A stretch of 64,000 nucleotides of DNA, taken from positions 372,001 through 436,000 of the forward strand of contig CAWIES010000004.1 in the NCBI GenBank assembly GCA_963835215.1, in the 5' to 3' direction. Each line of letters starts with the position of its first letter. Within the stretch, counting starts at the first letter, position 1. Below, one piece after another: positions 45,709 through 54,617 of this stretch. The notes beneath the pieces were generated by a model, which saw only the letters and a list, made by a program, of their open reading frames with translations, was not told the origin of the DNA and made no database searches. Source of the stretch: Roseiarcus sp963835215. Its GTDB lineage: Bacteria > Pseudomonadota > Alphaproteobacteria > Rhizobiales > Beijerinckiaceae. Both the position numbers and the translations under genes were made by a program.

Positions 45709-45729
45709 ACCTCGGGTCCCGCTCCTCTT

Positions 45730-46326
45730 TCAGTAGTGCGCGCGCTGCCCGAAGGCGCGCGCGAGATCGAGGAAATTGCCCAGCATGGCGTGACCGTGCT
45801 CGCTGGCGATGCTCTCGGGATGGAACTGTACGCCGTAAACCGGCAGCTCGCGATGGGCGACCGCCATGATCAGCCCGTCGTCGCTCTCTGCGCTGACTTC
45901 GAGCGCCTCGGGCGCGCTGTCGCGCGCGATCGTCAGCGAGTGATAGCGCGTCGCCTGGAACGGTCCGTTGAGGCCGCGGAACAGGCCGCGCGCGTTGTGG
46001 GCGATGCGCGAGAGCTTGCCGTGCATCGGCGTCGGCGCGCGCACGATCGTCCCGCCGAACGCCTGGCCGATCGCCTGGTGTCCGAGGCAGACGCCGAGGA
46101 TCGGCGTCGAGGCGCTCGCCGCGCGCACGAGATCGAGGCAGACGCCCGCTTCGTTGGGCGTGCACGGACCGGGCGAGAGCACGATGGCGTCTGGCTTGGC
46201 GGCGACAATCTCCTCGACGCTGCGCTCGTCGTTGCGCCACACCGACACGTCCCCGCCAAGCTCGCCCAGATAGTGGACGAGGTTGAAGGTGAAACTATCG
46301 TAGTTGTCGATCAGGGTGACGCGCAT
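45730..46326 (-). CDS. trpG: Anthranilate synthase component II (glutamine amidotransferase)
   Basis: 198-aa class I amidotransferase supplying ammonia to TrpE. Oxyanion and nucleophile block ILGVCLGHQAIGQAFGGTIV (Cys), PGPCTPNEAG, YHSLTIARDS, and catalytic His-Glu in VQFHPESIASEHG. The N-terminus MRVTLIDNYDSFTFNLVHYL is canonical. First gene of trpGDC. Its partner trpE lies 13 kb away at 59.6 kb. A promoter-like TTGACG-N17-GAATAG lies upstream. Confidence 0.96.
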   Translation of the reverse strand: MRVTLIDNYDSFTFNLVHYLGELGGDVSVWRNDERSVEEIVAAKPDAIVLSPGPCTPNEAGVCLDLVRAASASTPILGVCLGHQAIGQAFGGTIVRAPTPMHGKLSRIAHNARGLFRGLNGPFQATRYHSLTIARDSAPEALEVSAESDDGLIMAVAHRELPVYGVQFHPESIASEHGHAMLGNFLDLARAFGQRAHY

Positions 46327-46353
46327 CGGCCTTCGGGCTCCGCTAGGCCACGT

Positions 46354-46382
46354 CTATTCCATTGCGGCCCGGGCCGCGTCAA
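46354..46382 (-). promoter_or_regulatory. Putative trpGDC promoter with palindromic spacer
   Basis: On the minus strand TTGACG (46382-46377) and GAATAG (46359-46354) are 17 bp apart, 28 bp before the trpG ATG. The spacer contains the 14-bp perfect palindrome GCGGCCCGGGCCGC. The -10 is a poor match, so confidence is limited. No leader peptide with Trp codons was found. Confidence 0.35.
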
Positions 46383-46452
46383 GTTGCGGAGACGGGCGAA
46401 TACGGCCGGGCGAATTGTGGAAGGACGCCCGGGCGTTGGGCGCCCCGAGCCC

Positions 46453-47247
46453 TCACAGCTTTGCCGCCGGCCCTTCGCCGATTGCGCCGACGTGGGCGAG
46501 GTCGCCAGCGAGCGCGCGGGCGAAGCAGGCGTAGCCCTCGTCGCCCATGTGGAAGCCGTCCGGCGCCAGCGCGTCGCTCAGCGTCGCGGCCGATTTGGCC
46601 GCCCAGGCCCGCATCATCGCGAAGCGCGAAAAGACCGGCGTGTGTTCGGCCGCGCCGACCTCCGCGATGATGGCGGCAAACTGTTCGTAGCGCGCAAGAT
46701 CCTTGATGCCGAAATAGAACTGCGGATCGACCAGCACGATCGGCACGCCACGCGCTTTGGCGGCGGCAATCCCGGCGGTCAGATTGGCGCGGAAGGCGTC
46801 CGGCGCGACCCCGGCGACCGCGTCATTGGTGCCGACCTGCCAGACGACGAGATCGGGCGGATTTGCCGTGAGCGCGGCGAGGAGCCGTGCGCGCGTCGCT
46901 TCAACCATCTCGCCGCCGACCCCGGCGTTGACCACCGCGGCGTCGATTTTCCATTGCGAAGCGAGATCGGAAGCAAGCTGGGCCGGATAGGCGGCGCTCG
47001 GCGAGGAAGCGCCGACGCCGAGCGTCGAAGAGGAGCCGATCGCCAAAATGCGCAAGCGGCGACCGCCGCTGGGAGACTCAGCGAGCGGCGTTTGGGCGCC
47101 GTTCTCGGCAAAAGCGCTGGGCGTGGCGGCCGGGCAGACGATCGGGCCGCCCGCTCTGGCGGCTACTGCGCCAAGGCCGATTGCGACGACCGCCGCGAAA
47201 GCAAGCGCGTAGCGGCGGGCGCGTCGCCACGAAGCGAAATTTTCCAT
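46453..47247 (-). CDS. SGNH/GDSL-type hydrolase, exported
   Basis: 264 aa. N-terminal signal or anchor YALAFAAVVAIGLGAVAARA (about 11-30). SGNH blocks: Ser in ILAIGSSSTLGVGASSPSAA, Gly in NAGVGGEMVEATRARL, Asn in VWQVGTNDAVAGVAPDA, and Asp-His in LAPDGFHMGDEGYACFARAL. Likely acts on acyl or acetyl esters in the periplasm. ATG 47247 is 85 bp inside the 3' end of the opgC-like gene, so the two are coupled; the hydrolase may edit the same glycan or lipid substituents. Confidence 0.83.
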   Translation of the reverse strand: MENFASWRRARRYALAFAAVVAIGLGAVAARAGGPIVCPAATPSAFAENGAQTPLAESPSGGRRLRILAIGSSSTLGVGASSPSAAYPAQLASDLASQWKIDAAVVNAGVGGEMVEATRARLLAALTANPPDLVVWQVGTNDAVAGVAPDAFRANLTAGIAAAKARGVPIVLVDPQFYFGIKDLARYEQFAAIIAEVGAAEHTPVFSRFAMMRAWAAKSAATLSDALAPDGFHMGDEGYACFARALAGDLAHVGAIGEGPAAKL

Positions 47248-48326
47248 TCCAACCAACTCGCCAGCGCGAATAAGGCCCCAATGCTGGCGAGTGTGTAGCC
47301 GAATTCGAGCCCGCGCGCCAAGGGTTCGTCGAGCCCGGCGCCGAGTGTAGCCGCGCCGGCCTGGCCAAGCGCGCTGAGCAGCGAACTTGCGGCGAAGATC
47401 GGCAGGCACTGGCGACCGAGTTTTTGCACCGCGTGGCCCGCCGGTGCGCGCGCCACAGCGCCGAAAAACCTTGTCGTCGCCAGGAGATAGGCGATGGCGA
47501 GAAAATTGGTGAGCCGCGCCAGGCCGAGGTTCTGCTTGCCGATGTCGAGCGCGGCGAAGGCGGCGTCCCGCAGCCCGGGGACGAGCGACAGGCCGTCGGT
47601 CACGACGAACGTGCCCCCCGCCGCCAGAGCGAGCGCGAGCGCCTGAACGATCGGCGAAGCCTCGGGTGCGCGATCGCGCCAGCGAACCCCCGCTAGCACG
47701 CCGAGGGTGAAGACGAGCTGCCAGGCGAGCGGATTGAAGAACCAGCCGCCCGGCTCGGGCCAGTTGGGCAGGTCGAATCCGGTCAATCTGACCAGCACAT
47801 AGGCGCCGAGCGACGCCGCCAGCGCCGCCGCCGAACTGAACCGCGCCAGCGCCAGGATTGCCGGCGTCAGCGCCATCAGCACCACATAAAGCGGCAGGAT
47901 GTTGAAATAGCCGAGCTGATGGCTGAGCAGCGCGACGCCGAGCCCGCCGCGCAGCGGCTCTTGAAACACGACCGCGCGCCCATGCGGCGCGATCAGCGCG
48001 TCCGCATCGCCGGCGAGCCAATAGGCGCCGCCGAAGATTGCAAGCGCGCAAAATGTCAGCAGGAGGTGCAGGCCGTAGAGCCTCACCGCCTTCTTGAGGC
48101 ACGCGCCCGCGACGGGCGCGAGCCCGTCGGCGAGAACGCGCCGGTAATAGACCAGCCCAATCGACAGGCCGGAGAGGAAAACGAAGGCCTCCGCGCTGTC
48201 GGCGAGTGCGAAATTGCGCGGGGTGACCTTTTCGAGGATGTTGCCCGGCACATGGTCGATCATCATCGCGATGAGGACCAGTCCCCGACCAAAATCGACG
48301 CTCTGGTTGCGCGACGGATGGGCCAT
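47163..48326 (-). CDS. opgC: OpgC-like membrane acyltransferase
   Basis: 387-aa integral membrane protein with about ten helices, of the OpgC group that succinylates periplasmic glucans. Typical N-terminus QSVDFGRGLVLIAMMIDHVP (family: D-x-RG-x2-L-x3-M-x-DH) and the block SAEAFVFLSGLSIGLVYYRR. Also HQLGYFNILPLYVVLMALTP and LARLTNFLAIAYLLATT. ATG 48326; a frame extension to 48353 is possible. Its 3' end overlaps the SGNH gene by 85 bp. Succinyl donor and acceptor are inferred from the family only. Confidence 0.85.
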   Translation of the reverse strand: MAHPSRNQSVDFGRGLVLIAMMIDHVPGNILEKVTPRNFALADSAEAFVFLSGLSIGLVYYRRVLADGLAPVAGACLKKAVRLYGLHLLLTFCALAIFGGAYWLAGDADALIAPHGRAVVFQEPLRGGLGVALLSHQLGYFNILPLYVVLMALTPAILALARFSSAAALAASLGAYVLVRLTGFDLPNWPEPGGWFFNPLAWQLVFTLGVLAGVRWRDRAPEASPIVQALALALAAGGTFVVTDGLSLVPGLRDAAFAALDIGKQNLGLARLTNFLAIAYLLATTRFFGAVARAPAGHAVQKLGRQCLPIFAASSLLSALGQAGAATLGAGLDEPLARGLEFGYTLASIGALFALASWLEWKISLRGDAPAATRLLSRRSSQSALAQ

Positions 48327-48442
48327 GACCACACCAATCAAGAACTGCGCCACCCGATGACATTTTGCCGCAGGCGCGCCGCGTCGACAACGCGCGCGGA
48401 CGCGATCTCACGCAGGTGTGACGCTGGGGAGCATTGGCGCGA

Positions 48443-50452
48443 TCACAGTGTTGCGATCAGCGCCTTCAGCGCTTCGACGTTGTCCACCGGCAAGCTGCAG
48501 ATCTGGCCGCGGCACAGCATTGCGGCGGGCGCATTGGGCAGCGGCGCCCGGTCGCCGGGCGGCCCCTCGGGCCACAGCGACGGGTCGAAGCGCAGCGTGA
48601 CGATCGCCGAATCGGCGCTCGTCAGCGCAACGTCAGCGAGCGCGCTCGCGCCCGCGTCGTCAAGCCGCCCTTCGATGAAGACCGCGCCGCCACGGTGCAG
48701 GAGATCGATCGCCGCGAGCAGCAGCGGCGCTTGCGCGACGGCTGCGCCTTCATCAGCGTGAACGCGCGCAAGGCTCATGGCGGCTTCGGCCCAGTGCGCT
48801 TCGCCCGTGACGTGATGGAGCTTGGCGAAGACCTCGGCGAGCAGAGATGCGCCCGACGGGCTAGCGCCGTCGTGCGGCGGGCGCACACGGACGATCAGCT
48901 CGTCGGCGCTCTCGCGCGCGGTCATGAAAACACCGCCCTCGCCATCGCCGAACCGACCCTCAGCCTCGTTCGCCCAATCGAGCGCGAGCTCGAAGTAGCG
49001 CGGCGCGCCCGTCGCTTCGAACAAAGCGAGCGCAGCGCGCGCCATCGCTGCGTAATCGTCGAGCATGCCGGAGGCGCCAGCGCGCCCGTCGCGCCAAGCG
49101 TGCAACAGGGCGCCGTGCGCGTCGCGCAAGTTGGTCTCGACATAGGCGAAAGCGGCCTCAGCCGCGGCGAGATAGTCGGGCGCGTCGAAGACGGCGGCGC
49201 CGCGCGCGAGTGCGGCGATGATCAGCCCATTCCAGTCGGCGAGGATCTTGTCGTCGCGCCCCGGCCGCGGGCGTTTCTCGCGGGCGGCCAAAAGGCGGGC
49301 GCGCGCGGCGACGAGACGCGCTTCATCCGCCGGCGCGCCAAGCGGCGTTAGCCGACGCAATACGTTGCGCCCCTCCCAATTGCCGTTAACGGTCACATCG
49401 TAAGCGGCGGCGAAGGCGGGCGCGTCTTCGCCTAGCAGCGCGGCGATCTCCTCGGCGCTCCAGACATAGAAGCGTCCTTCCTCGCCCTCGGAATCCGCGT
49501 CGAGCGAGGCGGCGAAGGCCTCGCCGACCTTCATCTCGCGCATCAGCCAATCGAACGTTTCGCGCGTCCGCGCGGCATAAATTTCTGTCGGCGTCTCAGC
49601 GTGGCACAGCGCGAGCAGTTCGAGGATTTGTGCGTTGTCGTAGAGCATCTTCTCAAAGTGAGGCACGAGCCAGACCGCGTCGGTCGAATAGCGGGCGAAG
49701 CCGCCCCCGAGATGATCGTAGATGCCGCCCGCGCACAGCCCGTCGAGCAGCCCGCGCACGGCGGCGCGACAGGCCGGGTCGCCGCGACGGAAGAATTCGC
49801 TCCACAGGAAGCGGAAGATCGGCGCGTTGGGAAATTTTGGCGCGCCGCGCAAGCCGCCGGCGCGCTCATCAACGAGGCGCAGCAGGCTGTCGGCGGCTTG
49901 CGTCAGATCGCCGGGCGACAGATCGGGACTCGCCTGCGGCGCGGCGAGCTCGGCAAGATGGGCGACCAGCGCCGCGCCGCGCTGTTCAAGCGTCGCGCGC
50001 CGCTCGCGCCACGCGACGTCGACCGCGCGCAGCACTTGCGCGAAGGAGGGCCGGCCCCAGCGCGGCTCCGGCGGCCAATAGGTGCCGCCGTGAAACGGCG
50101 CGCCGTCGGGGCTAAGAAACATCGTCATCGGCCAGCCGCCTTGCTCGCCCATCGCGTGCAGCGCCGCCATGTAGAGCGCGTCGACGTCGGGGCGCTCTTC
50201 GCGATCGACCTTCACGTTGACATAGAGCGCGTTCATCAACGCCGCAATTTCTGGGTCCTCGAAGGATTCATGCGCCATGACATGGCACCAGTGGCAGGCG
50301 GCGTAGCCGACCGACAGCAGGATCGGACAGTCGCGGCGCTTGGCCTCGGCGAGCGCATCCGGCCCCCATTGGCGCCAATGTACGGGGTTATGCGCGTGCT
50401 GCAGCAGATAGGGCGAGGTGGCGTCGGCGAGCTGGTTGCCGTCCAGCGACAT
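48443..50452 (-). CDS. YyaL/SSP411-type thioredoxin-domain protein (DUF255)
   Basis: 669 aa. The N-terminal thioredoxin-like DUF255 domain has LADATSPYLLQHAHNPVHWR and VGYAACHWCHVMAHESFEDP (CHWC active site) with NVKVDREERPDVDALYM. It is followed by a six-hairpin glycosidase-like domain with GGIYDHLGGGFARYSTDAVW, PHFEKMLYDNAQILELLALC and EGEEGRFYVWSAEEI. The family is conserved from bacteria to humans (SPATA20), with no agreed function. Full length, no frame break. It stands alone. Confidence 0.9.
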   Translation of the reverse strand: MSLDGNQLADATSPYLLQHAHNPVHWRQWGPDALAEAKRRDCPILLSVGYAACHWCHVMAHESFEDPEIAALMNALYVNVKVDREERPDVDALYMAALHAMGEQGGWPMTMFLSPDGAPFHGGTYWPPEPRWGRPSFAQVLRAVDVAWRERRATLEQRGAALVAHLAELAAPQASPDLSPGDLTQAADSLLRLVDERAGGLRGAPKFPNAPIFRFLWSEFFRRGDPACRAAVRGLLDGLCAGGIYDHLGGGFARYSTDAVWLVPHFEKMLYDNAQILELLALCHAETPTEIYAARTRETFDWLMREMKVGEAFAASLDADSEGEEGRFYVWSAEEIAALLGEDAPAFAAAYDVTVNGNWEGRNVLRRLTPLGAPADEARLVAARARLLAAREKRPRPGRDDKILADWNGLIIAALARGAAVFDAPDYLAAAEAAFAYVETNLRDAHGALLHAWRDGRAGASGMLDDYAAMARAALALFEATGAPRYFELALDWANEAEGRFGDGEGGVFMTARESADELIVRVRPPHDGASPSGASLLAEVFAKLHHVTGEAHWAEAAMSLARVHADEGAAVAQAPLLLAAIDLLHRGGAVFIEGRLDDAGASALADVALTSADSAIVTLRFDPSLWPEGPPGDRAPLPNAPAAMLCRGQICSLPVDNVEALKALIATL

Positions 50453-50479
50453 GACGTTTCTCCTGAACTGGCGGCGCCG

Positions 50480-51476
50480 TCATCCAGCCAACGCGTGCTT
50501 CAGCATCGTCTTGAAAGCGACGCTGTCGAAGGTCCAACAGATGTCGGCTTTCGTTTCGCCCTCAAGCGCATGACCCTCAAGCGCTTGGCCCTCAAGCGCT
50601 TGGCGCCAGACCTGGCGGTTGTTGTCGTCGGCGGCGACGTTGAGCCGGTCGACCACAGTCATGCCGCGCGTCAGCTCGCTCGCGCATTCGATCTCGACCA
50701 GATGACGGCTCCAACTCGTGCCGATGGTGCGATCGAGCGCCACCGCCATCGCGGTCGGATCGGCGAGCGACAGGCCGACCTCGCCGGTCTGTGTTTGATA
50801 GGCGGCTTTGGCGCGCGTGTTGCACTCGATGGCGAAGCGCGCCTTGGCTGTGCCAAATGCGAGAATGTCGGCGATCTCGGCTTCGCTCAGCACCGAGGCG
50901 TCGCGCGAGACGTGCCAGCCGACCATTTCGATGTTTAGGCCTGAGCGGAAGACGATGCCGCGCCGCTTCGGGATCGACCCAGATGTTGTATTCGGCCGCC
51001 GGCGTGACGTTGCCTTCGCAACACGGCGCGCCGCCCATGACGACGCAGCGATCAATTTTGGCGGCAAGCGTCGGATCGCGGGCGAGCGCCAGCGCCACAT
51101 TGGTCAGCGGCCCGAGGGTCACCAGCGTCAGGCCGGGGTGTTCGCCCGCGAGGCGCAGAATCGCCTCGACCGCGTGTTCGCGCTCAGGCTTGCCGCGCGG
51201 GGCCGGATAGCCGCGATCGGAAAGGCCATCCTTGCCGTGAAACCAATGCGCGTGCTCGTGCAGGCGCAGCAGCGGCGCGGCGGCGCCGGCAAAGACGGGA
51301 ACCTCGACGCCGGCGATCTCAGCGGTGAACAGCGCGTTGCGCGTCGCTTGCTCGAGCCCGACATTGCCCGCAACGATGGTGAGCCCGAGCACGCTGACGT
51401 CGGGCGCGGCGAGCGCCATCAGAATGGCGACCGCGTCGTCGGAAGCAGTGTCGGTGTCGATGAGGAACTGGCGCAT
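50480..51476 (-). CDS. Inosine-uridine-preferring nucleoside hydrolase, one frameshift
   Basis: Cleaves ribonucleosides to base and ribose; about 331 aa. Calcium and ribose motif FLIDTDTASDDAVAILMALA (DxDxxxDD) at the N-terminus, LVTLGPLTNVALALARDP, VVMGGAPCCEGNVTPAAEYN (IWVDPEAA), and late SADPTAM-like LADPTAMAVALD. One extra base near 50957 splits the protein after DPEAAR. The C-terminus contains three tandem pentapeptides (QALEG, QALEG, HALEG) from a 15-bp repeat. ATG 51476. Confidence 0.88.
50559..50603. repeat. Three tandem 15-bp repeats inside the nucleoside hydrolase gene
   Basis: CCCTCAAGCGCTTGG-type units at 50559, 50574 and 50589; the first has CATGA for CTTGG. In frame they encode (Q/H)ALEG three times. 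They lie between NNRQVWR and TKADICW, where the copy number could change without breaking the frame. Confidence 0.85.
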
Positions 51477-51591
51477 GATCGGGCAGGGGCTTGGCGAGAG
51501 GGAGGGGCGCCCCTGACTAGCACGTCTTGGCGCTGGATGGCTTCGCTGCGCTCGCCGTGATGGCGTTTGCTCGGCGCCGTAGGCTCGGACG

Positions 51592-51712
51592 CCCGTCATG
51601 ACCGGGCTTGACCCGGTCATCCGGGCGCAGGCGCCGCGTCGGAACAATAGAGCCCAACGCCCCGAGACGCGGGATGGATGGCCGGGTCGAGCCCGGCCAT
51701 GACGGCGAGGGG
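51592..51712. repeat. Inverted repeat, CCCGTCATGACCGGGC...GCCCGGCCATGACGG (copy 2)
   Basis: Arm 51592-51624 and arm 51676-51706 are inverse copies of about 30 bp with a few mismatches, each with an inner palindrome around CCGGGCTTGACCCGG or its GGGTCGAGCCC variant. Same family as 28685-28813. It fills most of the 247-bp gap between the nucleoside hydrolase and metC genes. Confidence 0.8.
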
Positions 51713-51723
51713 TGTGGAACCGC

Positions 51724-52911
51724 CTAGCCCGCCGCGTTCAACCGCGCAAAGCCGCGCGTCAGATCGTCCCTGAGGTCATCGAGGTCTTCGAGGCCGACCG
51801 AGAAGCGCAGCGCGGGGCCACCCGGCGCCCAGCGGGTCGCGGTGCGGATGCGCGCGCAGTCGAAGGGAATGACCAGGCTCTCGAAGCCGCCCCAGGAATA
51901 ACCGATGCCGAACAATTCGAGCCCGTCGAGCATCGCCGCGATGGCGCGTTCGGCGACCGGCTTGAGCACGACGCTGAACAGGCCCGAGGCGCCGGTGAAG
52001 TCGCGCTTCCACAACGCGTGGTCGGGGTGGTCGGGCAGGGCGGGATGGAGCACGCGCAACACCTCGGCGCGCTCGCGCAGCCACTCGGCGAGCGCGAGGC
52101 TCTGGCGCTCGGCCTCGCGTAGTCGAAGCTCCATCGTGCGCAATCCGCGCAGCGCGAGAAACGCGTCCTCCGGGCCAGGGGGAATGGCGAATTCGTCATG
52201 GGTGCGGCTCAGCCGCTGCAGCCATTCCGCGTTGGCCGATATCAGGCCGAGCAGTAGGTCGGCATGACCGGAGAGATATTTCGTGCCCGCTTCGATCGCG
52301 AGATCGACGCCGTGTGCGTGCGGCGCGAAGTTGAGCGGCGTCGCCCAAGTGTTGTCGGCGATGACGCAGGCGCCGTGCGTATGCGCGACCGCCGCGATCG
52401 CCGAAACATCCTGGACTTCGAGCGACAGCGAGCCGGGCGATTCGAGGAACGCCGCCTTGGTGTTGGGGCGAAACAGCGCCGCGATCTCGGCGCCGAGGCG
52501 GGGATCGTAATAGGTCGTTTCGACGCCCATGCGCTTCAGTGTGCCGTCGCAAAAGGTGCGCGTCGGTCCGTAAGTGGAATCGGTCATCAGGAGATGGTCG
52601 CCGGCGCCCAGCGCACTCATCAGCGCGATCGCGATCGCCGCCATGCCGGTTGGAACGAGCACAGTCCCGGCCGCGCCGGCGATCGCGGTCCAGGCTTCGC
52701 ACAGCGCGTCGGTGGTCGGCGTGCCGTGGGTGCCATAGGTGTAGCGCTGCTTGCGGCTCGTGAGCGTCGCGACGTCGGGAAACAGCACGGTCGAGCCGCG
52801 AAACGGCGGCAGGCTGATGAAGCCCTGCGAAGTCTCGTGGTCGCGGCCAAGGTGAACGAGGCGCGAGCGAGTGCGCAGACGGGCCTTGCTTTCGGAGCTG
52901 AGGTTTTTCAT
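51724..52911 (-). CDS. metC: Cystathionine beta-lyase
   Basis: 395-aa Cys/Met metabolism PLP enzyme. Motifs: LVHLGRDHETSQGFISLPPF and RGSTVLFPD (substrate-side), YTYGTHGTPTTDALCEAW, the Asp-PLP block VIADNTWATPLNFAPHAHGV, and PLP-Lys in IEAGTKYLSGHADLLLGLIS. Sequence YGTHGTPT marks the MetC rather than MetB/MetY branch. Produces homocysteine, pyruvate and ammonia. No other met genes nearby. Confidence 0.9.
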   Translation of the reverse strand: MKNLSSESKARLRTRSRLVHLGRDHETSQGFISLPPFRGSTVLFPDVATLTSRKQRYTYGTHGTPTTDALCEAWTAIAGAAGTVLVPTGMAAIAIALMSALGAGDHLLMTDSTYGPTRTFCDGTLKRMGVETTYYDPRLGAEIAALFRPNTKAAFLESPGSLSLEVQDVSAIAAVAHTHGACVIADNTWATPLNFAPHAHGVDLAIEAGTKYLSGHADLLLGLISANAEWLQRLSRTHDEFAIPPGPEDAFLALRGLRTMELRLREAERQSLALAEWLRERAEVLRVLHPALPDHPDHALWKRDFTGASGLFSVVLKPVAERAIAAMLDGLELFGIGYSWGGFESLVIPFDCARIRTATRWAPGGPALRFSVGLEDLDDLRDDLTRGFARLNAAG

Positions 52912-52978
52912 CGGCTGGATCGCGCAAATTTGCCGGGCGCGGCGCGGCGGGGAAGGGGCCTTGGCTGGCGCGCGAGCG

Positions 52979-54430
52979 TCACTTGCCGGTCGGCAACGGC
53001 TCGCCGTTGATCGTGACGCCAGCCTCGTCGATGTCGATCTTCCACACCAGCCGTCCGTCAGGCCCGGTCTTCGCCAGGCCCTTGATAAACGTCACGCCGA
53101 GGATCGCCATCTGAGCGTCCGGCTCGTCCTTGGCGATGTCTTGCAGCAGCTCGAGAGTTTTGTCGAGACTGTCGGCGCTGACAGTGAAATGGCCGCTCGG
53201 CGCGCCGTTGGTGGTTGAAGCTTCACCCGCGAAGGCGAGATCGAGCGCCGGCATGGTCAGGCGCCCCGGCGCCAGCGTCAGCTTGGGGTCGCCCGCGAGC
53301 AACGCCGCGTCGATCCTGTCCTGCGTCTCGGGCGTCAGTTCGCCGCCCCCGGCGAGCCCCGGGTCTTGCAGGGCGAGTTGAGCGGCCTGATCGACCCCCC
53401 GCCCGGAAAATTGCAGATCGAGGCTGAGCGAGATCGGCGTCAGGCGCGCCGACCAGGCCGGTGCGTTCGCGGACTCGAAGGCGAGGCTGTCGAAAGCGAC
53501 GCCGAATTCCGCGCTCGCCAGCGGCGTCAATCCGCTGAGGCCGAGCTTCTCGGCCAGCGACTTGATCGTCGCCCGCCCGACCGGCGTCTCGACGCTGAAG
53601 TCGTGGAGGTCGGCGTCGAGCTTGAAATCGTTCCACAGCGGCAGCGCCGCGCCGAGCTTGGCGTTCAACCCGTCGGAGGGCTCTTTGTCGTCGTTGTGCG
53701 CGACGACGTATTTCCACAAATCGCCTATCTCGCGCGCGCGCAGGCCCGAGAGGGTGATCGCGCCGCCGACTGCGCCGATCGAATAGGCGACCGTCGCCGG
53801 CTGGCTGTCGCCGGACGCCGGCTTGATGACCACGGTTTGGCCGAGGCTCTTGATCGACTGAACGTAGGCGACGTCGACGCCCGCCCCCGCCGCCGAGGAC
53901 TTGGCGCGCATTTCGCCCACCAGGCCGGATTGCGCCATCTCGATCTCGGTCGCCTGCGTCGCCTCGGACTCGTTGAACTTGCCGACGATCGCATCGACGC
54001 CGAGGCGCGAGCGCAGGAAATCGGACTCGGCTGGGTCGTAGACGCCGTCGAGTTGAAATCCGTGAAAATCGAGCGACCCGCTGAAGTGGTCCGCCCCGCT
54101 CGGTCCTTCGAGCGCAACGCTCGGGAGGTTCTGCGCTTCGAGGCGCCATGGGCCATCGCCGGCCGGCGTCAGCCGATAGGTGAAAGGCTGCATCTTGAGC
54201 GCGCCGGCGTCAGCGCCGAGCAGCGCCATCGCCTTTTCAAGATCCCAGGCGACGACATAGCCATCGCCGTCCGGCGTCACCGAGACCACGCCCTTGTCGA
54301 TCACGGCGCGGGTGAAATAGTCGGCGTAGGACCGGGCCAATTGCGCCGCGCCGTCGCTGGTGGCGGCGGCGGCTGCTGGCGCGGCGGCGACCAAGAGAAC
54401 GATGGCTGGGCAAAGCGAACGAGCGCGCAT
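52979..54430 (-). CDS. DUF2125 exported protein
   Basis: 483 aa. Signal peptide MRARSLCPAIVLLVAAAPAA. The mature part has repeated beta-rich segments with the DUF2125 look: YADYFTRAVIDKGVVSVTPD, SGSLDFHGFQLDGVYDPAES, SVETPVGRATIKSLAEKLGL and LTPISLSLDLQFSGRGVDQA. The family is alphaproteobacterial and uncharacterised, with some likeness to proteins that move or bind lipids across the envelope. No coupling to neighbours. Confidence 0.8.
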   Translation of the reverse strand: MRARSLCPAIVLLVAAAPAAAAATSDGAAQLARSYADYFTRAVIDKGVVSVTPDGDGYVVAWDLEKAMALLGADAGALKMQPFTYRLTPAGDGPWRLEAQNLPSVALEGPSGADHFSGSLDFHGFQLDGVYDPAESDFLRSRLGVDAIVGKFNESEATQATEIEMAQSGLVGEMRAKSSAAGAGVDVAYVQSIKSLGQTVVIKPASGDSQPATVAYSIGAVGGAITLSGLRAREIGDLWKYVVAHNDDKEPSDGLNAKLGAALPLWNDFKLDADLHDFSVETPVGRATIKSLAEKLGLSGLTPLASAEFGVAFDSLAFESANAPAWSARLTPISLSLDLQFSGRGVDQAAQLALQDPGLAGGGELTPETQDRIDAALLAGDPKLTLAPGRLTMPALDLAFAGEASTTNGAPSGHFTVSADSLDKTLELLQDIAKDEPDAQMAILGVTFIKGLAKTGPDGRLVWKIDIDEAGVTINGEPLPTGK

Positions 54431-54617
54431 GGGGGCGGCCTGGCGGAGGAGAACGGGGATCGGCCGAGCCTAGCAGCATTCGCCGCCGCCGCGAAGCCGG
54501 GCGATTGGCGCAAGGGGGAACGCGAAAGAGCCGACGATTGACTCGCGCCCGCCTTCGCCGCGATGCTTTCTCGAGGAGGCGCGTCTCGTCGCGCCCAATC
54601 TTGGCCGGAGGCTTGCC

